Source of the DNA: Paenibacillus doosanensis
GTDB lineage: Bacteria; Bacillota; Bacilli; Paenibacillales; NBRC-103111
Reading direction: 5' to 3'
NCBI RefSeq assembly: GCF_025060755.1
Contig: NZ_JANYUY010000022.1
Coordinates: forward strand, 1-64,000
Length of the DNA: 64,000 nucleotides
The translations under genes were made by a program, and so were the position numbers. Below are positions 44,207 to 52,886 of this stretch, piece by piece. Within the stretch, counting starts at the first letter, position 1. Each line of letters opens with the position of its first letter. A model generated the notes under the pieces. That model was not told where the DNA came from and ran no database searches. It was given only the letters and a program-made list of their open reading frames with translations.

Positions 44207-44305
44207 TTCACCTCCATAGTTGTATATCCCCGTTGGCCCAGAGAACGTCGGAGTCATCGAATCTCCATGCCAAGGTTCCTCGCCGATTCTTTCAATCGAC
44301 AACGA
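44207..44305 (-). promoter_or_regulatory. Structured rpsO leader, possible S15 autoregulatory site
   Basis: Read leftwards, the untranslated leader contains TTGGC/GCCAA enclosing GGAG/CTCC, and GTTGT near its start can pair with ACAAC just before the ribosome-binding site GGAGG. This gives a branched fold that brings the start region into the structure. Autoregulatory S15 leaders with a junction are known in Bacillaceae; assignment to one of the known types was not tested. Confidence 0.45.
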
Positions 44306-44310
44306 ATATC

Positions 44311-44340
44311 AGTATAGCACATAAGTAGGTTAAAAGTAAA
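44311..44340 (-). promoter_or_regulatory. SigA promoter of rpsO
   Basis: Minus-strand -35 TTTACT (44335-44340) and -10 TATACT (44311-44316) are 18 bases apart, just after the ribF stop. Confidence 0.65.
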
Positions 44341-44350
44341 ATAGAGTTTG

Positions 44351-45304
44351 CTAATTATTTTCCAATGCCGTTAAAATCGATTTCGCCCGATCGGCATCGC
44401 GACGAATTTGAGCGATCAGCTCGTCCACTGCGCTGAATTTCCGTTCAGGCCGGAGAAACGCAATGAATTCGACCGAAATCGCGCTTCCGTATATCGTACG
44501 TGAAAAATCGAACAAATGCGCTTCAAGCGTAGGGCGTTCCAAGTCGGCGACAAACGTCGGCTTCTTGCCGACATTCATTACCGCATTGAACTTCTCCCCG
44601 TCGATCGTCACCTGAACCGCATACACGCCCAAAGCGGGAATGACGAACGATTCCGCCAAATTGATATTCGCCGTCGGAAAACCGATCGTACGGCCGCGGC
44701 CGTCTCCGTTCACAACGGTTCCTTCGACAGTGTAACGACGTCCGAGCAGCGCATTCGCTTCCTCTATCTCGCCTTTTTGCAGATGCTCCCGCACCAGCGT
44801 GCTGCTCACTTTGACTCCTCCTTGCTGGTAAGGCCGGACAACCTCCACCGCAAACCTGCCCTGCGCAAGCTCGCACAGCGTATCCGGCGTACCCGCCCCG
44901 CGGTAGCCGAAGTTGAAATCAAAACCGACGATCACGGTATTGACTTTCATGGGAATGAGCACATTTTCAACAAACTGCTCCGGAGTCAGCTGCATAAAAT
45001 CCGGGTTGAACGAGACCAGATACATCGTATCGACGCCCATCCGCTCGAGCATCCGCCGCTTTTGATCCACGGGCGTCAACAGCTGCGTATATTTTTGCTG
45101 CCCGAGCACTTCCTTCGGATGGGGATGGAAGGTCATAATCGCCGCCGGAGTGCGCAGATGCTTCGCCGTAGTCAGCGCGCGCTTGATGACTTCCTGGTGC
45201 CCGAGGTGAAGGCCGTCAAATTCGCCGATAGCCATCACCTGCGGCTCCGTTACCGTATGGCTGTCAGTTTCCGTTATCGGATATGTCAACTTTATCGATT
45301 GCAT
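44351..45304 (-). CDS. ribF: Bifunctional riboflavin kinase / FAD synthetase
   Basis: RibF makes FMN from riboflavin and FAD from FMN. The 317-residue product has the N-terminal nucleotidyltransferase domain with GEFDGLHLGHQ (the HxGH-type motif) and the C-terminal flavokinase domain with GRTIGFPTANI. It is the last gene of the nusA-infB operon, after truB. Confidence 0.96.
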   Translation of the reverse strand: MQSIKLTYPITETDSHTVTEPQVMAIGEFDGLHLGHQEVIKRALTTAKHLRTPAAIMTFHPHPKEVLGQQKYTQLLTPVDQKRRMLERMGVDTMYLVSFNPDFMQLTPEQFVENVLIPMKVNTVIVGFDFNFGYRGAGTPDTLCELAQGRFAVEVVRPYQQGGVKVSSTLVREHLQKGEIEEANALLGRRYTVEGTVVNGDGRGRTIGFPTANINLAESFVIPALGVYAVQVTIDGEKFNAVMNVGKKPTFVADLERPTLEAHLFDFSRTIYGSAISVEFIAFLRPERKFSAVDELIAQIRRDADRAKSILTALENN

Positions 45305-45343
45305 GAAACATCATCACCTACATTCTTTCCAGACGAAGCTTAC

Positions 45344-46267
45344 TCAAGAGAACACTTTGACCGGTTGAAGCTCCTGCTTATCGCCGTCCCATTCGAATAT
45401 GCCGATAAACCGGGCATCCGGGCCGTAAGCCGCATACATGCGATCTTGGGCTTCGGTCATAAACGTTAGCTTCGCCGGGTCCAAGGTCAGCTTTTGTCCG
45501 AGCAGCGCCTTGCGAGTCTGACTTTCATTCAAATGTACGGAAGGCATATGAGCCAACGCTTTGTCGGCAGGGATCAGCTTGCTTGCCAAAGTTCCCTGAC
45601 GGTGCAAAAGCTCCACTTGTTCCAGCGTAAGGCACTCTTCGGGCCCGATGCTTCCGGTCGACGTGCGCACGAGCTTCGACATGACCGCCGGATAACCCAG
45701 CGTTTTGCCGATATCGACGCACAGCGTACGGATATAGGTGCCCTTGGAGCACTTGACGCGGAAGCTGATTTCGGGATGTTCCAGCTCAAGATTCATCTGC
45801 AGTATACGAATATCGTAAATCGTCACTTTGCGAGACTTGCGTTCTACTTCCACGCCCTGCCGCGCCAATTCATAGAGCCGCCTGCCGTCCACCTTAACGG
45901 CGGAATACATCGGCGGAACTTGATCGATGGTACCGACGAACGATTGTATCGCCTCCAGCACCTGCGGCTCCGTGAGCGATACGTGCTCAGTCCGTTCGAC
46001 CACTTGGCCTCCGGCATCCTCGGTATCCGTCGCCAAGCCGATGGTCAGCGTGGCTTCGTATTCTTTGGGCAGCTCCTGAATGTATTCCACAAGCCGGGTA
46101 GCCCGTCCGATGCATAAGGGGAGCACTCCCGTTACCTGCGGGTCCAGCGTACCGGTATGGCCGATCCGCTTAATCTTCAAAATCCGCCTGGCTTTGGCTA
46201 CTACATCGTGGGATGTAAAGCCTTCAGGCTTCCATATAGGCAAGATGCCTTCCAACGCGTCCGTCAT
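45344..46267 (-). CDS. truB: tRNA pseudouridine(55) synthase
   Basis: TruB makes pseudouridine 55 in the T-loop of tRNAs. The 307-residue product has the catalytic aspartate in HTGTLDPQVTGVL (Asp42), KPEGFTSHDVV at the N-terminus and a C-terminal PUA-like region. The ATG overlaps the nrnA stop (ATGA). Confidence 0.97.
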   Translation of the reverse strand: MTDALEGILPIWKPEGFTSHDVVAKARRILKIKRIGHTGTLDPQVTGVLPLCIGRATRLVEYIQELPKEYEATLTIGLATDTEDAGGQVVERTEHVSLTEPQVLEAIQSFVGTIDQVPPMYSAVKVDGRRLYELARQGVEVERKSRKVTIYDIRILQMNLELEHPEISFRVKCSKGTYIRTLCVDIGKTLGYPAVMSKLVRTSTGSIGPEECLTLEQVELLHRQGTLASKLIPADKALAHMPSVHLNESQTRKALLGQKLTLDPAKLTFMTEAQDRMYAAYGPDARFIGIFEWDGDKQELQPVKVFS

Positions 46268-47271
46268 GCCAATGCCAAACCTACTTCCTTCACGACTCGT
46301 TCTATTGCTTCCTCCAGCGTGCCCTCGACCGCGCAGCCTGCCGCACGGACATGGCCCCCGCCGCCAAACGCTTTGGCCACCCGGGCTACATCCACTTTGC
46401 CTGCGGAACGCAAGCTGACTTTGACGATACCGCCCTCGCGCTGCTTGAACAGGATGCCGACTTCAACGCCCTCCACGTTGCGAGGGTAGTTGACCAAACC
46501 GTCCAAATCCTCGTTAGCGGCGCCGCTTGCGGCCAGATCGTCCGGAGTAACCGCTAGCCAGGCCACCTGGTTTTGATGCGCAAACGACAACGTAGCGAGA
46601 CTCGTTTTGATCAGCGAAATTTGCGGATAGGATAGCTTCTCCAGCAGCTCCTCCGCAAGCTCATGTCCCTTGACGCCGCATTGCAGCATTTGGGCGGCAA
46701 TCTGCATCACCTTCGGAGTCGTGTTCGCATAACGGAACCCTCCCGTATCGGTCAACAGCCCCGAATAGATGCAAACGTTGAGCTCATGCGCAAGCGGAAT
46801 TTGCATTTGAACGCATAGATCATACAGCACTTCAACGGTAGCCGCCGCATCTGCCGCAACGACATTGCAGCTTCCGAACCGGTCGTTCGTCGCATGATGA
46901 TCGATGTTCAGCAACCGCGCGTCATCGGCGAACAAGGCCTTAACCGCGCCGACTCTTGAGAAATCCGCGCAATCTACGCTAATGACGGAAGCGAACGAAC
47001 GCGTCAGCTTCTTCGCATCCGCTTCATAATGAATAACCTCGTGCCGTCCTGCTCCCATATAGACGAACTTGGGCGGAATCCGGTTTTCATTGATTAAGGT
47101 AAACCGCTTGCCGAGTGCCGTCAGCATCCAGGCCATAGCATATGTAGACCCGGCGGCGTCCCCATCCGGTTGAATATGGGACACCACCAGAAAATCGTCA
47201 CCGCCTTGTATAAAGGCCGCCGCGGCTTGCAAATCGGCCGCATAAGAATCGGTATGCCGGAACTGCATCAT
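46264..47271 (-). CDS. nrnA: DHH-family oligoribonuclease / pAp phosphatase
   Basis: NrnA degrades very short oligoribonucleotides and dephosphorylates pAp. The 335-residue protein has the DHH domain motifs (SHIQPDGDAAGS with His32, Asp36, Asp38; later NIDHHATND with DHH 124-126) and a DHHA1 domain with the GGGHVRAAG motif near the end. Its ATG overlaps the rbfA stop. It lies between rbfA and truB, a common arrangement in Firmicutes; Bacillus subtilis has its copy elsewhere. Confidence 0.93.
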   Translation of the reverse strand: MMQFRHTDSYAADLQAAAAFIQGGDDFLVVSHIQPDGDAAGSTYAMAWMLTALGKRFTLINENRIPPKFVYMGAGRHEVIHYEADAKKLTRSFASVISVDCADFSRVGAVKALFADDARLLNIDHHATNDRFGSCNVVAADAAATVEVLYDLCVQMQIPLAHELNVCIYSGLLTDTGGFRYANTTPKVMQIAAQMLQCGVKGHELAEELLEKLSYPQISLIKTSLATLSFAHQNQVAWLAVTPDDLAASGAANEDLDGLVNYPRNVEGVEVGILFKQREGGIVKVSLRSAGKVDVARVAKAFGGGGHVRAAGCAVEGTLEEAIERVVKEVGLALA

Positions 47272-47624
47272 GACTGCGCATTCTCCGCATTGATCTGGCC
47301 GAGCAGCTTCTCGATATGGCTTCCGTAGTCGATCGACGCGTCGAATTTGAAGATCAAATCCGGAATTTTGCGCAGACGGATTCGTTTGCCGAGTTCCGAG
47401 CGGATAAATCCGCTGCCGCGGCCCAGCGCCTTCAGCGTTTCTTCCTTTTGTTCATCCGTGCCGAGCACGCTTAAAAATATTTTGGCTTGGGACAAATCAT
47501 TCGTTACGTCGACTCCGGTAACCGTGATGAACCCGATTCTCGGGTCCTTCAGCTCGGATTGAATGATTTGGCTCAATTCCTTTTTAATTTGTTCTCCGAC
47601 TCTTCCTACGCGAATACGCGCCAT
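47268..47624 (-). CDS. rbfA: Ribosome-binding factor A
   Basis: RbfA is a KH-like maturation factor for the 30S subunit. The 118-residue product has the family start (RIRVGRVGEQIKKELSQII) and KDPRIGFITVTGVDVTNDLSQAKIF. Position directly after infB is classical. Confidence 0.97.
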   Translation of the reverse strand: MARIRVGRVGEQIKKELSQIIQSELKDPRIGFITVTGVDVTNDLSQAKIFLSVLGTDEQKEETLKALGRGSGFIRSELGKRIRLRKIPDLIFKFDASIDYGSHIEKLLGQINAENAQS

Positions 47625-47629
47625 TCAGA

Positions 47630-50416
47630 TCACCTCTCTACCGTCTCCATCACGAAGGCTTCAATGATATCTCCTTCTTTAATATCGTTGAATTTGTCCA
47701 GAGATATACCGCACTCGTACCCTTGGGACACTTCCTTGGCATCGTCCTTGAACCGTTTCAAGGAATCGATATTGCCTTCAAAGACAACGATACCGTTGCG
47801 GATCAGGCGCATTTGCGCATTGCGGGCGATTTTGCCGGATGTCACCATGCAGCCTGCGATAACCCCGATTTTGGAAACTTTGAACGTGTTGCGCACTTCC
47901 GCTTGGCCGATCACGCTTTCCTTGTAGATCGGATCGAGCATTCCCTTCATCGCTTGTTCGATTTCTTCGATGACTTTGTAAATAATGCTGTGCAGACGAA
48001 TATCGACTTTTTCCTGATCGGCCGTGTTTTTGGCTTGCGGCTCCGGACGGACGTTGAAGCCGATCACGATAGCATTGGATGCCGAGGCCAAAATAACGTC
48101 GGATTCGGTAATCGCGCCTACGCCGTTATGCAAAATCTTGACGCGAACGCCTTCGATATCGATTTTCTCCAGCGAGCCGCGCAGCGCCTCGACAGAGCCT
48201 TGAACGTCCCCTTTGATGATCACGTTCAAATCTTTGATTTCGCCGTCCTTGATATGTTTGTACAAATCGTCCAAGGTGACGCGAACGTTCGCTCCCATCT
48301 CCGATTCTCTTTGCGTGACCGCGCGTTTTTCGGCGATGGTGCGCGCCTTGCGCTCGTCTTCGAAGCAAATGAACGGATCGCCCGCCAGCGGAACTTCCGT
48401 CAGACCGGTAATTTCGACCGGCGTCGACGGCCCCGCTTCTTTCAGTTTCTTGCCGCGGTCGTTGACCATGGCGCGCACGCGGCCGAAGCATACGCCGGCG
48501 ACGAAGCTGTCTCCGACCTTCAATGTACCGTGTTGAATCAGGACGCGGGCAACCGGACCTTTCCCTTTGTCCAGCTCGGCCTCGATAACCGTACCTCTGG
48601 CGCGCTTGTTAGGGTTCGCTTTGAGCTCCTGCACTTCGGCTACGAGCAAAATCATATCGAGCAGATTTTCCAGACCGATCCGCTGTTTCGCGGAAATGTT
48701 GCAGAAAATCGTATCGCCGCCCCATTCTTCCGGCACCAGCTCGTATTCGGTGAGCTCCTGCTTGATCTTGTCCGGGTTCGCTTCCGGTTTATCGACTTTG
48801 TTCACGGCTACGATGATCGGCACTTTAGCCGCTTTAGCGTGATTGATCGCTTCGACCGTCTGAGGCATGACGCCGTCGTCAGCCGCTACGACAATGATCG
48901 TAATATCCGTTACTTGAGCGCCGCGGGCACGCATCGATGTGAACGCTTCGTGGCCCGGCGTATCGAGGAACGTGATTTTTTTGTTATGAATTTCCACTTG
49001 ATAAGCGCCGATATGCTGGGTAATTCCACCCGCTTCGCCTTCGGTTACGCTCGTTTTACGGATGGCATCGAGAAGCGTCGTTTTCCCGTGGTCAACGTGA
49101 CCCATAATGGTAACGACCGGAGGACGTTCCAGCAAGTCCGCTTCGTCGTCCTTCTCTTCGAACTGCTCGAATTTGTCTTCCTCTACAGGAATCTTCAGCT
49201 CGACTTCAACCTTATAATCGCTTGCCAGCAATTGGATCGCATCCAAATCAAGCTCCTGATTGATGGTCGCCATGACGCCGAGGAACAACAGCTTCTTGAT
49301 CACTTCGGAAGCGTCCTTGTGCAGCGCTTTGGCCAGCTCGCCGACCGTCATCGTGCCGCGGACAATAATTTTCTTAGGCGTATTGTCGATTTTTTCCTTC
49401 TTGACCGGCTCCGGTTGATATCGGCCTCTTTGGTTTCTGTTATTGCCGCGGTTGTTTTGAGGACCTCTGGACGTGCTGACCTTGTTGTCGTCAAACCGCT
49501 TTTGGTTCGGCTTCGTTTTTTTCGTAGTCTTGCCTTTGCTGCCCGATGCATCGTCTTGATCGATGTCTGTGGAAGCATTCGGTCTGGCCGGACTTACCCC
49601 GATCGAACGGTTGAACGAATTCGAGCCTTGCCCCGCTCCGCGCTGCTCGAACGGTTTACGTTGATCGAATCCGCCTTGACCTCCGCGGTTTTGTCCGCCC
49701 TGCGAGCCGCGGTTGTTATTGCCGCTGCCGCTTGGCGCACTTCCGCCGCCGCGATTGCCCTGCTGTCCGTAGCCGCTGCCTTGACGATTTTGCCCGCCTT
49801 GGCCTTGTCCTTGACCTTGACCTTGGCCGCGGTTTTGATTGTAGCCTCCACCTTGCTGGCCGCCGCCTTGACCGCGGTTTTGATTGTAACCGCCTTGTTG
49901 GCCGCCGCGATTTTGGCCTCCCTGCGAGCCGCGGTTATTGTTGCCGCCTTGCTGGGACCCTTGGCCTTGCGGTCTGCGATCTCCATGCTGGCCGCGGTTG
50001 TTATTGCCGCTGCCTTGTCCTTGTCCTTGACCGCTGCGGTCGTTGCCGGAGCGCTGGCCTTGTTGGCCGCCGCCATTATTCCTTGGCTGCGATCCCGCTT
50101 GCCCTTGCGGCGCGTCGGATCTCGCCTGCTGACCTTGAGGCGCTCCTTGCGAATCCTTCGTCGCTGTGCTCGTACTTGTGCTGATGGAAGCACTTCCTGC
50201 TTCGCTTCCGGTTCTTTTGGCTGCTGCGTTCGCTTTAACGTCTTTAAAAAATTTTTCCACACTCTCCACTGTATCGTTCTCCATTACGCTCATATGATTG
50301 TTAACCGGGATACCTAGTCTTTTCAATATGGTGATGATTTCCTTGCTGCTCATATTTAAAGACTTGGCGTATTCGTACACTCTAAGTTTATCCTTATTGT
50401 TGTCTTGTTTACTCAA
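47630..50416 (-). CDS. infB: Translation initiation factor IF-2 with long Gly/Gln/Arg-rich N-terminal region
   Basis: IF-2 is the GTPase that brings fMet-tRNA to the 30S subunit and promotes subunit joining. The protein has 928 residues, about 200 more than in Bacillus. An N-terminal IF2_N domain (about 8-58) is followed by a low-complexity region of about 80-330 built from short GQ, RG, NNRG and QNRGGQ repeats, then a second IF2_N domain, the GTPase domain ([23 protein letters not shown]) and the beta-barrel domains II to IV. TTG is the start, with GGAGGTG upstream, overlapping the end of ylxQ. Confidence 0.97.
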   Translation of the reverse strand: MSKQDNNKDKLRVYEYAKSLNMSSKEIITILKRLGIPVNNHMSVMENDTVESVEKFFKDVKANAAAKRTGSEAGSASISTSTSTATKDSQGAPQGQQARSDAPQGQAGSQPRNNGGGQQGQRSGNDRSGQGQGQGSGNNNRGQHGDRRPQGQGSQQGGNNNRGSQGGQNRGGQQGGYNQNRGQGGGQQGGGYNQNRGQGQGQGQGQGGQNRQGSGYGQQGNRGGGSAPSGSGNNNRGSQGGQNRGGQGGFDQRKPFEQRGAGQGSNSFNRSIGVSPARPNASTDIDQDDASGSKGKTTKKTKPNQKRFDDNKVSTSRGPQNNRGNNRNQRGRYQPEPVKKEKIDNTPKKIIVRGTMTVGELAKALHKDASEVIKKLLFLGVMATINQELDLDAIQLLASDYKVEVELKIPVEEDKFEQFEEKDDEADLLERPPVVTIMGHVDHGKTTLLDAIRKTSVTEGEAGGITQHIGAYQVEIHNKKITFLDTPGHEAFTSMRARGAQVTDITIIVVAADDGVMPQTVEAINHAKAAKVPIIVAVNKVDKPEANPDKIKQELTEYELVPEEWGGDTIFCNISAKQRIGLENLLDMILLVAEVQELKANPNKRARGTVIEAELDKGKGPVARVLIQHGTLKVGDSFVAGVCFGRVRAMVNDRGKKLKEAGPSTPVEITGLTEVPLAGDPFICFEDERKARTIAEKRAVTQRESEMGANVRVTLDDLYKHIKDGEIKDLNVIIKGDVQGSVEALRGSLEKIDIEGVRVKILHNGVGAITESDVILASASNAIVIGFNVRPEPQAKNTADQEKVDIRLHSIIYKVIEEIEQAMKGMLDPIYKESVIGQAEVRNTFKVSKIGVIAGCMVTSGKIARNAQMRLIRNGIVVFEGNIDSLKRFKDDAKEVSQGYECGISLDKFNDIKEGDIIEAFVMETVER

Positions 50417-50738
50417 TACTGTCCACCTCCGTACGATTTTCCAGACTCTTCTTCAGCATCTTCGCAAATCCCGCATCGGCTATCGCTAGAACTACGCGCG
50501 TTTCTTTCCCGATACTTGCGCCCAACTGCTCACGGCTGCCGTACTGTTGTAGGGGAACCCTATAAGTTATACATTTGTCATTGACTTTTTTATGGGTGTT
50601 AGGAGAAGCGTCTTCGGCAACAATGACAAGCTTCGCTTCGCCCTTGCGTACGGAATCGATCACCGCTTCCTCCCCGGAGATGATCTTGCCCGCTCTCATC
50701 GCCAAACCCAAGTTGTTAAAAAATTTGTGATTCATCAT
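50409..50738 (-). CDS. ylxQ: Ribosomal protein L7Ae-family protein YlxQ
   Basis: YlxQ is a small L7Ae/L30e/S12e/Gadd45-fold RNA-binding protein. The product of about 109 residues starts [26 protein letters not shown] and has the [14 protein letters not shown] and [14 protein letters not shown] strands of the fold. It overlaps rnpM upstream and infB downstream, so translation is coupled. The exact start (50738 or 50735) is open. Confidence 0.92.
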   Translation of the reverse strand: MMNHKFFNNLGLAMRAGKIISGEEAVIDSVRKGEAKLVIVAEDASPNTHKKVNDKCITYRVPLQQYGSREQLGASIGKETRVVLAIADAGFAKMLKKSLENRTEVDSIE

Positions 50739-51039
50739 CCACCGCCGCTTCCTTGCCGGCAATAAATTCATCTTCCACTTTGATGAAATCCTGCTCCAAA
50801 GCATCGTAAATCTCAGGACTGACCGCCTGCTTTAAAGCGCGATCCAAAGCTCTGCTTTTTTTCGCCAGCTTAAAGCACGACAGCTTTCCGCACAGATAAG
50901 CACCGCGTCCCGCTTTTTTGCCTGTCAAGTCGATGATGATGTCGTCACTTGGCGTCTTCACCACGCGGATCAGCTCTTTTTTGGGCATCATTTCCTGGCA
51001 TGCGACACATTTGCGAAGAGGGATTTTTCTTTGCTTCAT
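50716..51039 (-). CDS. rnpM: YlxR family protein, RNase P modulator RnpM
   Basis: The product has the YlxR core RKCVACQEMMPKKELIRVVKTP and GRGAYLC within the first 50 residues. YlxR of Bacillus binds the RNase P RNA and modulates its activity, hence the name RnpM. At 107 residues the C-terminus is slightly extended and acidic. It lies between nusA and ylxQ, as in all Firmicutes. Confidence 0.93.
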   Translation of the reverse strand: MKQRKIPLRKCVACQEMMPKKELIRVVKTPSDDIIIDLTGKKAGRGAYLCGKLSCFKLAKKSRALDRALKQAVSPEIYDALEQDFIKVEDEFIAGKEAAVDDESQIF

Positions 51040-51075
51040 CCTGTTCTCACCTTCTACCTGTCCGGCTGCGCTCCC

Positions 51076-52173
51076 TTAATCGATGCTGACCGAATCCTGG
51101 TGCATTTCTTCGGTAAACGTTTTGGGACGGCCGTATTCTTGCTCTGCCTGCGTCTCGCTCTTGATGTCGATCTTCCATCCCGTCAGCTTGGCGGCCAAAC
51201 GGGCGTTCTGGCCTTTGATGCCGATCGCCAGCGACAATTGGTAATCGGGCACAATAACCCGCGCCATCTTCTCGCTCTCGAACACGTTAACCTCCAGCAC
51301 CTTGGACGGGCTAAGCGCATTGGCCACATATTCCTCCACATTTTCGACCCAGCGGACGATATCGATTTTCTCGCCCTTCAGCTCGTTAACGATCGTCTGT
51401 ACCCGCATGCCCTTGGGACCGACACAGGAACCGACCGGATCGACCTCGGGATTGCGCGAATACACGGCGATTTTGGAACGGAAGCCGGCTTCGCGGGCGA
51501 CGGAACGAATCTCGACGACGCCGTCGAAAATTTCCGGCACTTCCAGTTCAAACAGACGCTTCAGCAGCCCCGGATGAGTCCGCGAAAGAATGATCTGTGG
51601 TCCTTTGGTCGTGTTCTCGACCTTCGTAATATAAGCTTTGACCCGGTCGCTCTGCTTGAATTTATCGGTCGGCATCAGCTCAGTCAGCGGCAGGGCCGCC
51701 TCGATTTTGCCCAAATCGATATAAATGTTGCGCAAATCCTGACGCTGCACGATGCCGGTGACGATGTCTTCTTCCTTATCTACGAAGGCGTTGTAGATCA
51801 GACCCCGTTCCGCTTCGCGGATGCGCTGGGTAACGACCTGCTTCGCCGTCTGAGCGGCGATGCGTCCGAAATCGCGGGGAGTTACCTCGATCTCCACGAT
51901 ATCGTTCAATTGGTAGTTTTGGTTCATCTCCCGAGCCGCGTATAAGGATATTTCGAGCCGCGGGTCAAGCACTTCCTCAACGACCGTTTTGCGGGCATAC
52001 ACTTTAATCAATCCGGTATGGCGGTTAATGTCGACACGAACGTTTTGCGCCGTGTTAAAATTACGTTTGTAGCTGGAAATCAAAGCCGCCTCGATAGCGT
52101 CGATCAGCACTTCTTTGGCAATTCCTTTTTCTCTTTCAATTTCCGACAATGCTTCAATAAAATCCGTGTTCAT
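51076..52173 (-). CDS. nusA: Transcription termination/antitermination factor NusA
   Basis: NusA binds RNA polymerase and nascent RNA and promotes pausing and intrinsic termination. The 365-residue protein has the N-terminal polymerase-binding domain, S1 (about 130-200), KH1 and KH2 (for example GSCVGPKGMRVQTI, AIGIKGQNARLAAKL). It lacks the C-terminal acidic repeats of Proteobacteria, as usual in Firmicutes. It is the second gene of the operon. The leader of that operon holds a probable NusA-dependent terminator. Confidence 0.97.
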   Translation of the reverse strand: MNTDFIEALSEIEREKGIAKEVLIDAIEAALISSYKRNFNTAQNVRVDINRHTGLIKVYARKTVVEEVLDPRLEISLYAAREMNQNYQLNDIVEIEVTPRDFGRIAAQTAKQVVTQRIREAERGLIYNAFVDKEEDIVTGIVQRQDLRNIYIDLGKIEAALPLTELMPTDKFKQSDRVKAYITKVENTTKGPQIILSRTHPGLLKRLFELEVPEIFDGVVEIRSVAREAGFRSKIAVYSRNPEVDPVGSCVGPKGMRVQTIVNELKGEKIDIVRWVENVEEYVANALSPSKVLEVNVFESEKMARVIVPDYQLSLAIGIKGQNARLAAKLTGWKIDIKSETQAEQEYGRPKTFTEEMHQDSVSID

Positions 52174-52211
52174 TTGAACGGGGCTCCCCCTCTCATAAAA
52201 TCGACCGCAAC

Positions 52212-52670
52212 TTAAAAAATAATCGCCAATCTGGCACTTGCCACTTTGTTAAAAGGTATCGAATGCTTTTTTTTCCCGATCTCCACTTCTACGGTTTGCT
52301 CGTCAAACGACAGCAAAGTGCCTTCGAATTCCTTCAATCCGTCGACCGGCTCGTAAGTAGTGACAAACACGTGCTGACCTACGGCTTTATAATAATCCTG
52401 CACTTTTTTCAAGGGGCGTTCCGCTCCGGGGGAGGAAACCTCCAGGAAATAGGCGGTAGGAATCGGATCCTTTTCGTCCAGCTTCTCGCTTAAAAATTCG
52501 CTAATGCGGCCGCAATCGTCGATATCGATGCCGCCTTCTTTGTCGACGTAAACACGCAAAAACCAGTTGCTGCCTTCTTTCACATATTCCACATCTACCA
52601 GTTCAAAGTGATTTTCGTCCAAAAAAGGCTGAAGAAGTGATTCAACTACGGGTTTAATTTGCGAAATCAA
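52212..52670 (-). CDS. rimP: Ribosome maturation factor RimP
   Basis: RimP is needed for 30S maturation. The product of about 152 residues has the two-domain RimP pattern ([47 protein letters not shown]). TTG at 52670 is chosen because AGGAGG lies seven bases upstream and the length matches the family. It is the first gene of the nusA operon. Confidence 0.95.
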   Translation of the reverse strand: MISQIKPVVESLLQPFLDENHFELVDVEYVKEGSNWFLRVYVDKEGGIDIDDCGRISEFLSEKLDEKDPIPTAYFLEVSSPGAERPLKKVQDYYKAVGQHVFVTTYEPVDGLKEFEGTLLSFDEQTVEVEIGKKKHSIPFNKVASARLAIIF

Positions 52671-52717
52671 CCTGCAACCTCCTATCGTCAAATGGAAAGC
52701 CGTATGCTTTCATACCT

Positions 52718-52781
52718 GTAACAAAATGTAAAGAGTGGGTTTCCCCACTCTCTAAGATCGGAACTTATAAACGTTTGTTAC
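52718..52781 (-). promoter_or_regulatory. Leader terminator of the rimP-nusA operon, probable NusA autoregulation site
   Basis: Within the untranslated leader, read leftwards, GAGTGGGG-AAA-CCCACTC forms a strong hairpin (52750-52733) followed by an interrupted U-tract (TTTACATTTTG). GTAACAAA (52781-52774) can pair with TTTGTTAC (52725-52718), an 8-bp outer helix that encloses the hairpin and takes up part of the U-tract. In Bacillus subtilis a NusA-dependent terminator in the same leader is known to autoregulate nusA. The outer helix is seen here; its role is inference. Confidence 0.65.
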
Positions 52782-52789
52782 CAAAGAAG

Positions 52790-52818
52790 ATTATACCATA
52801 AGCCTTATAGGTATGCAA
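52790..52818 (-). promoter_or_regulatory. SigA promoter of the rimP-nusA-infB operon
   Basis: Minus-strand -35 TTGCAT (52813-52818) and -10 TATAAT (52790-52795) are 17 bases apart, in the gap between polC and rimP. Confidence 0.8.
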
Positions 52819-52886
52819 TATGATGAGTGCTCGCTTCATTGAGAAAACCACTATACCTTCTCAGCTCCGTCTTAAGACGGGTTCCG

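Noticed and set aside
47723-50317. Open frame of 864 codons on the plus strand opposite infB
   Set aside because: It mirrors infB exactly, has no ribosome-binding site and a composition (Leu/Ala/Val strings) produced by the complement of the Gly/Gln/Asn repeats. It is a shadow of infB.
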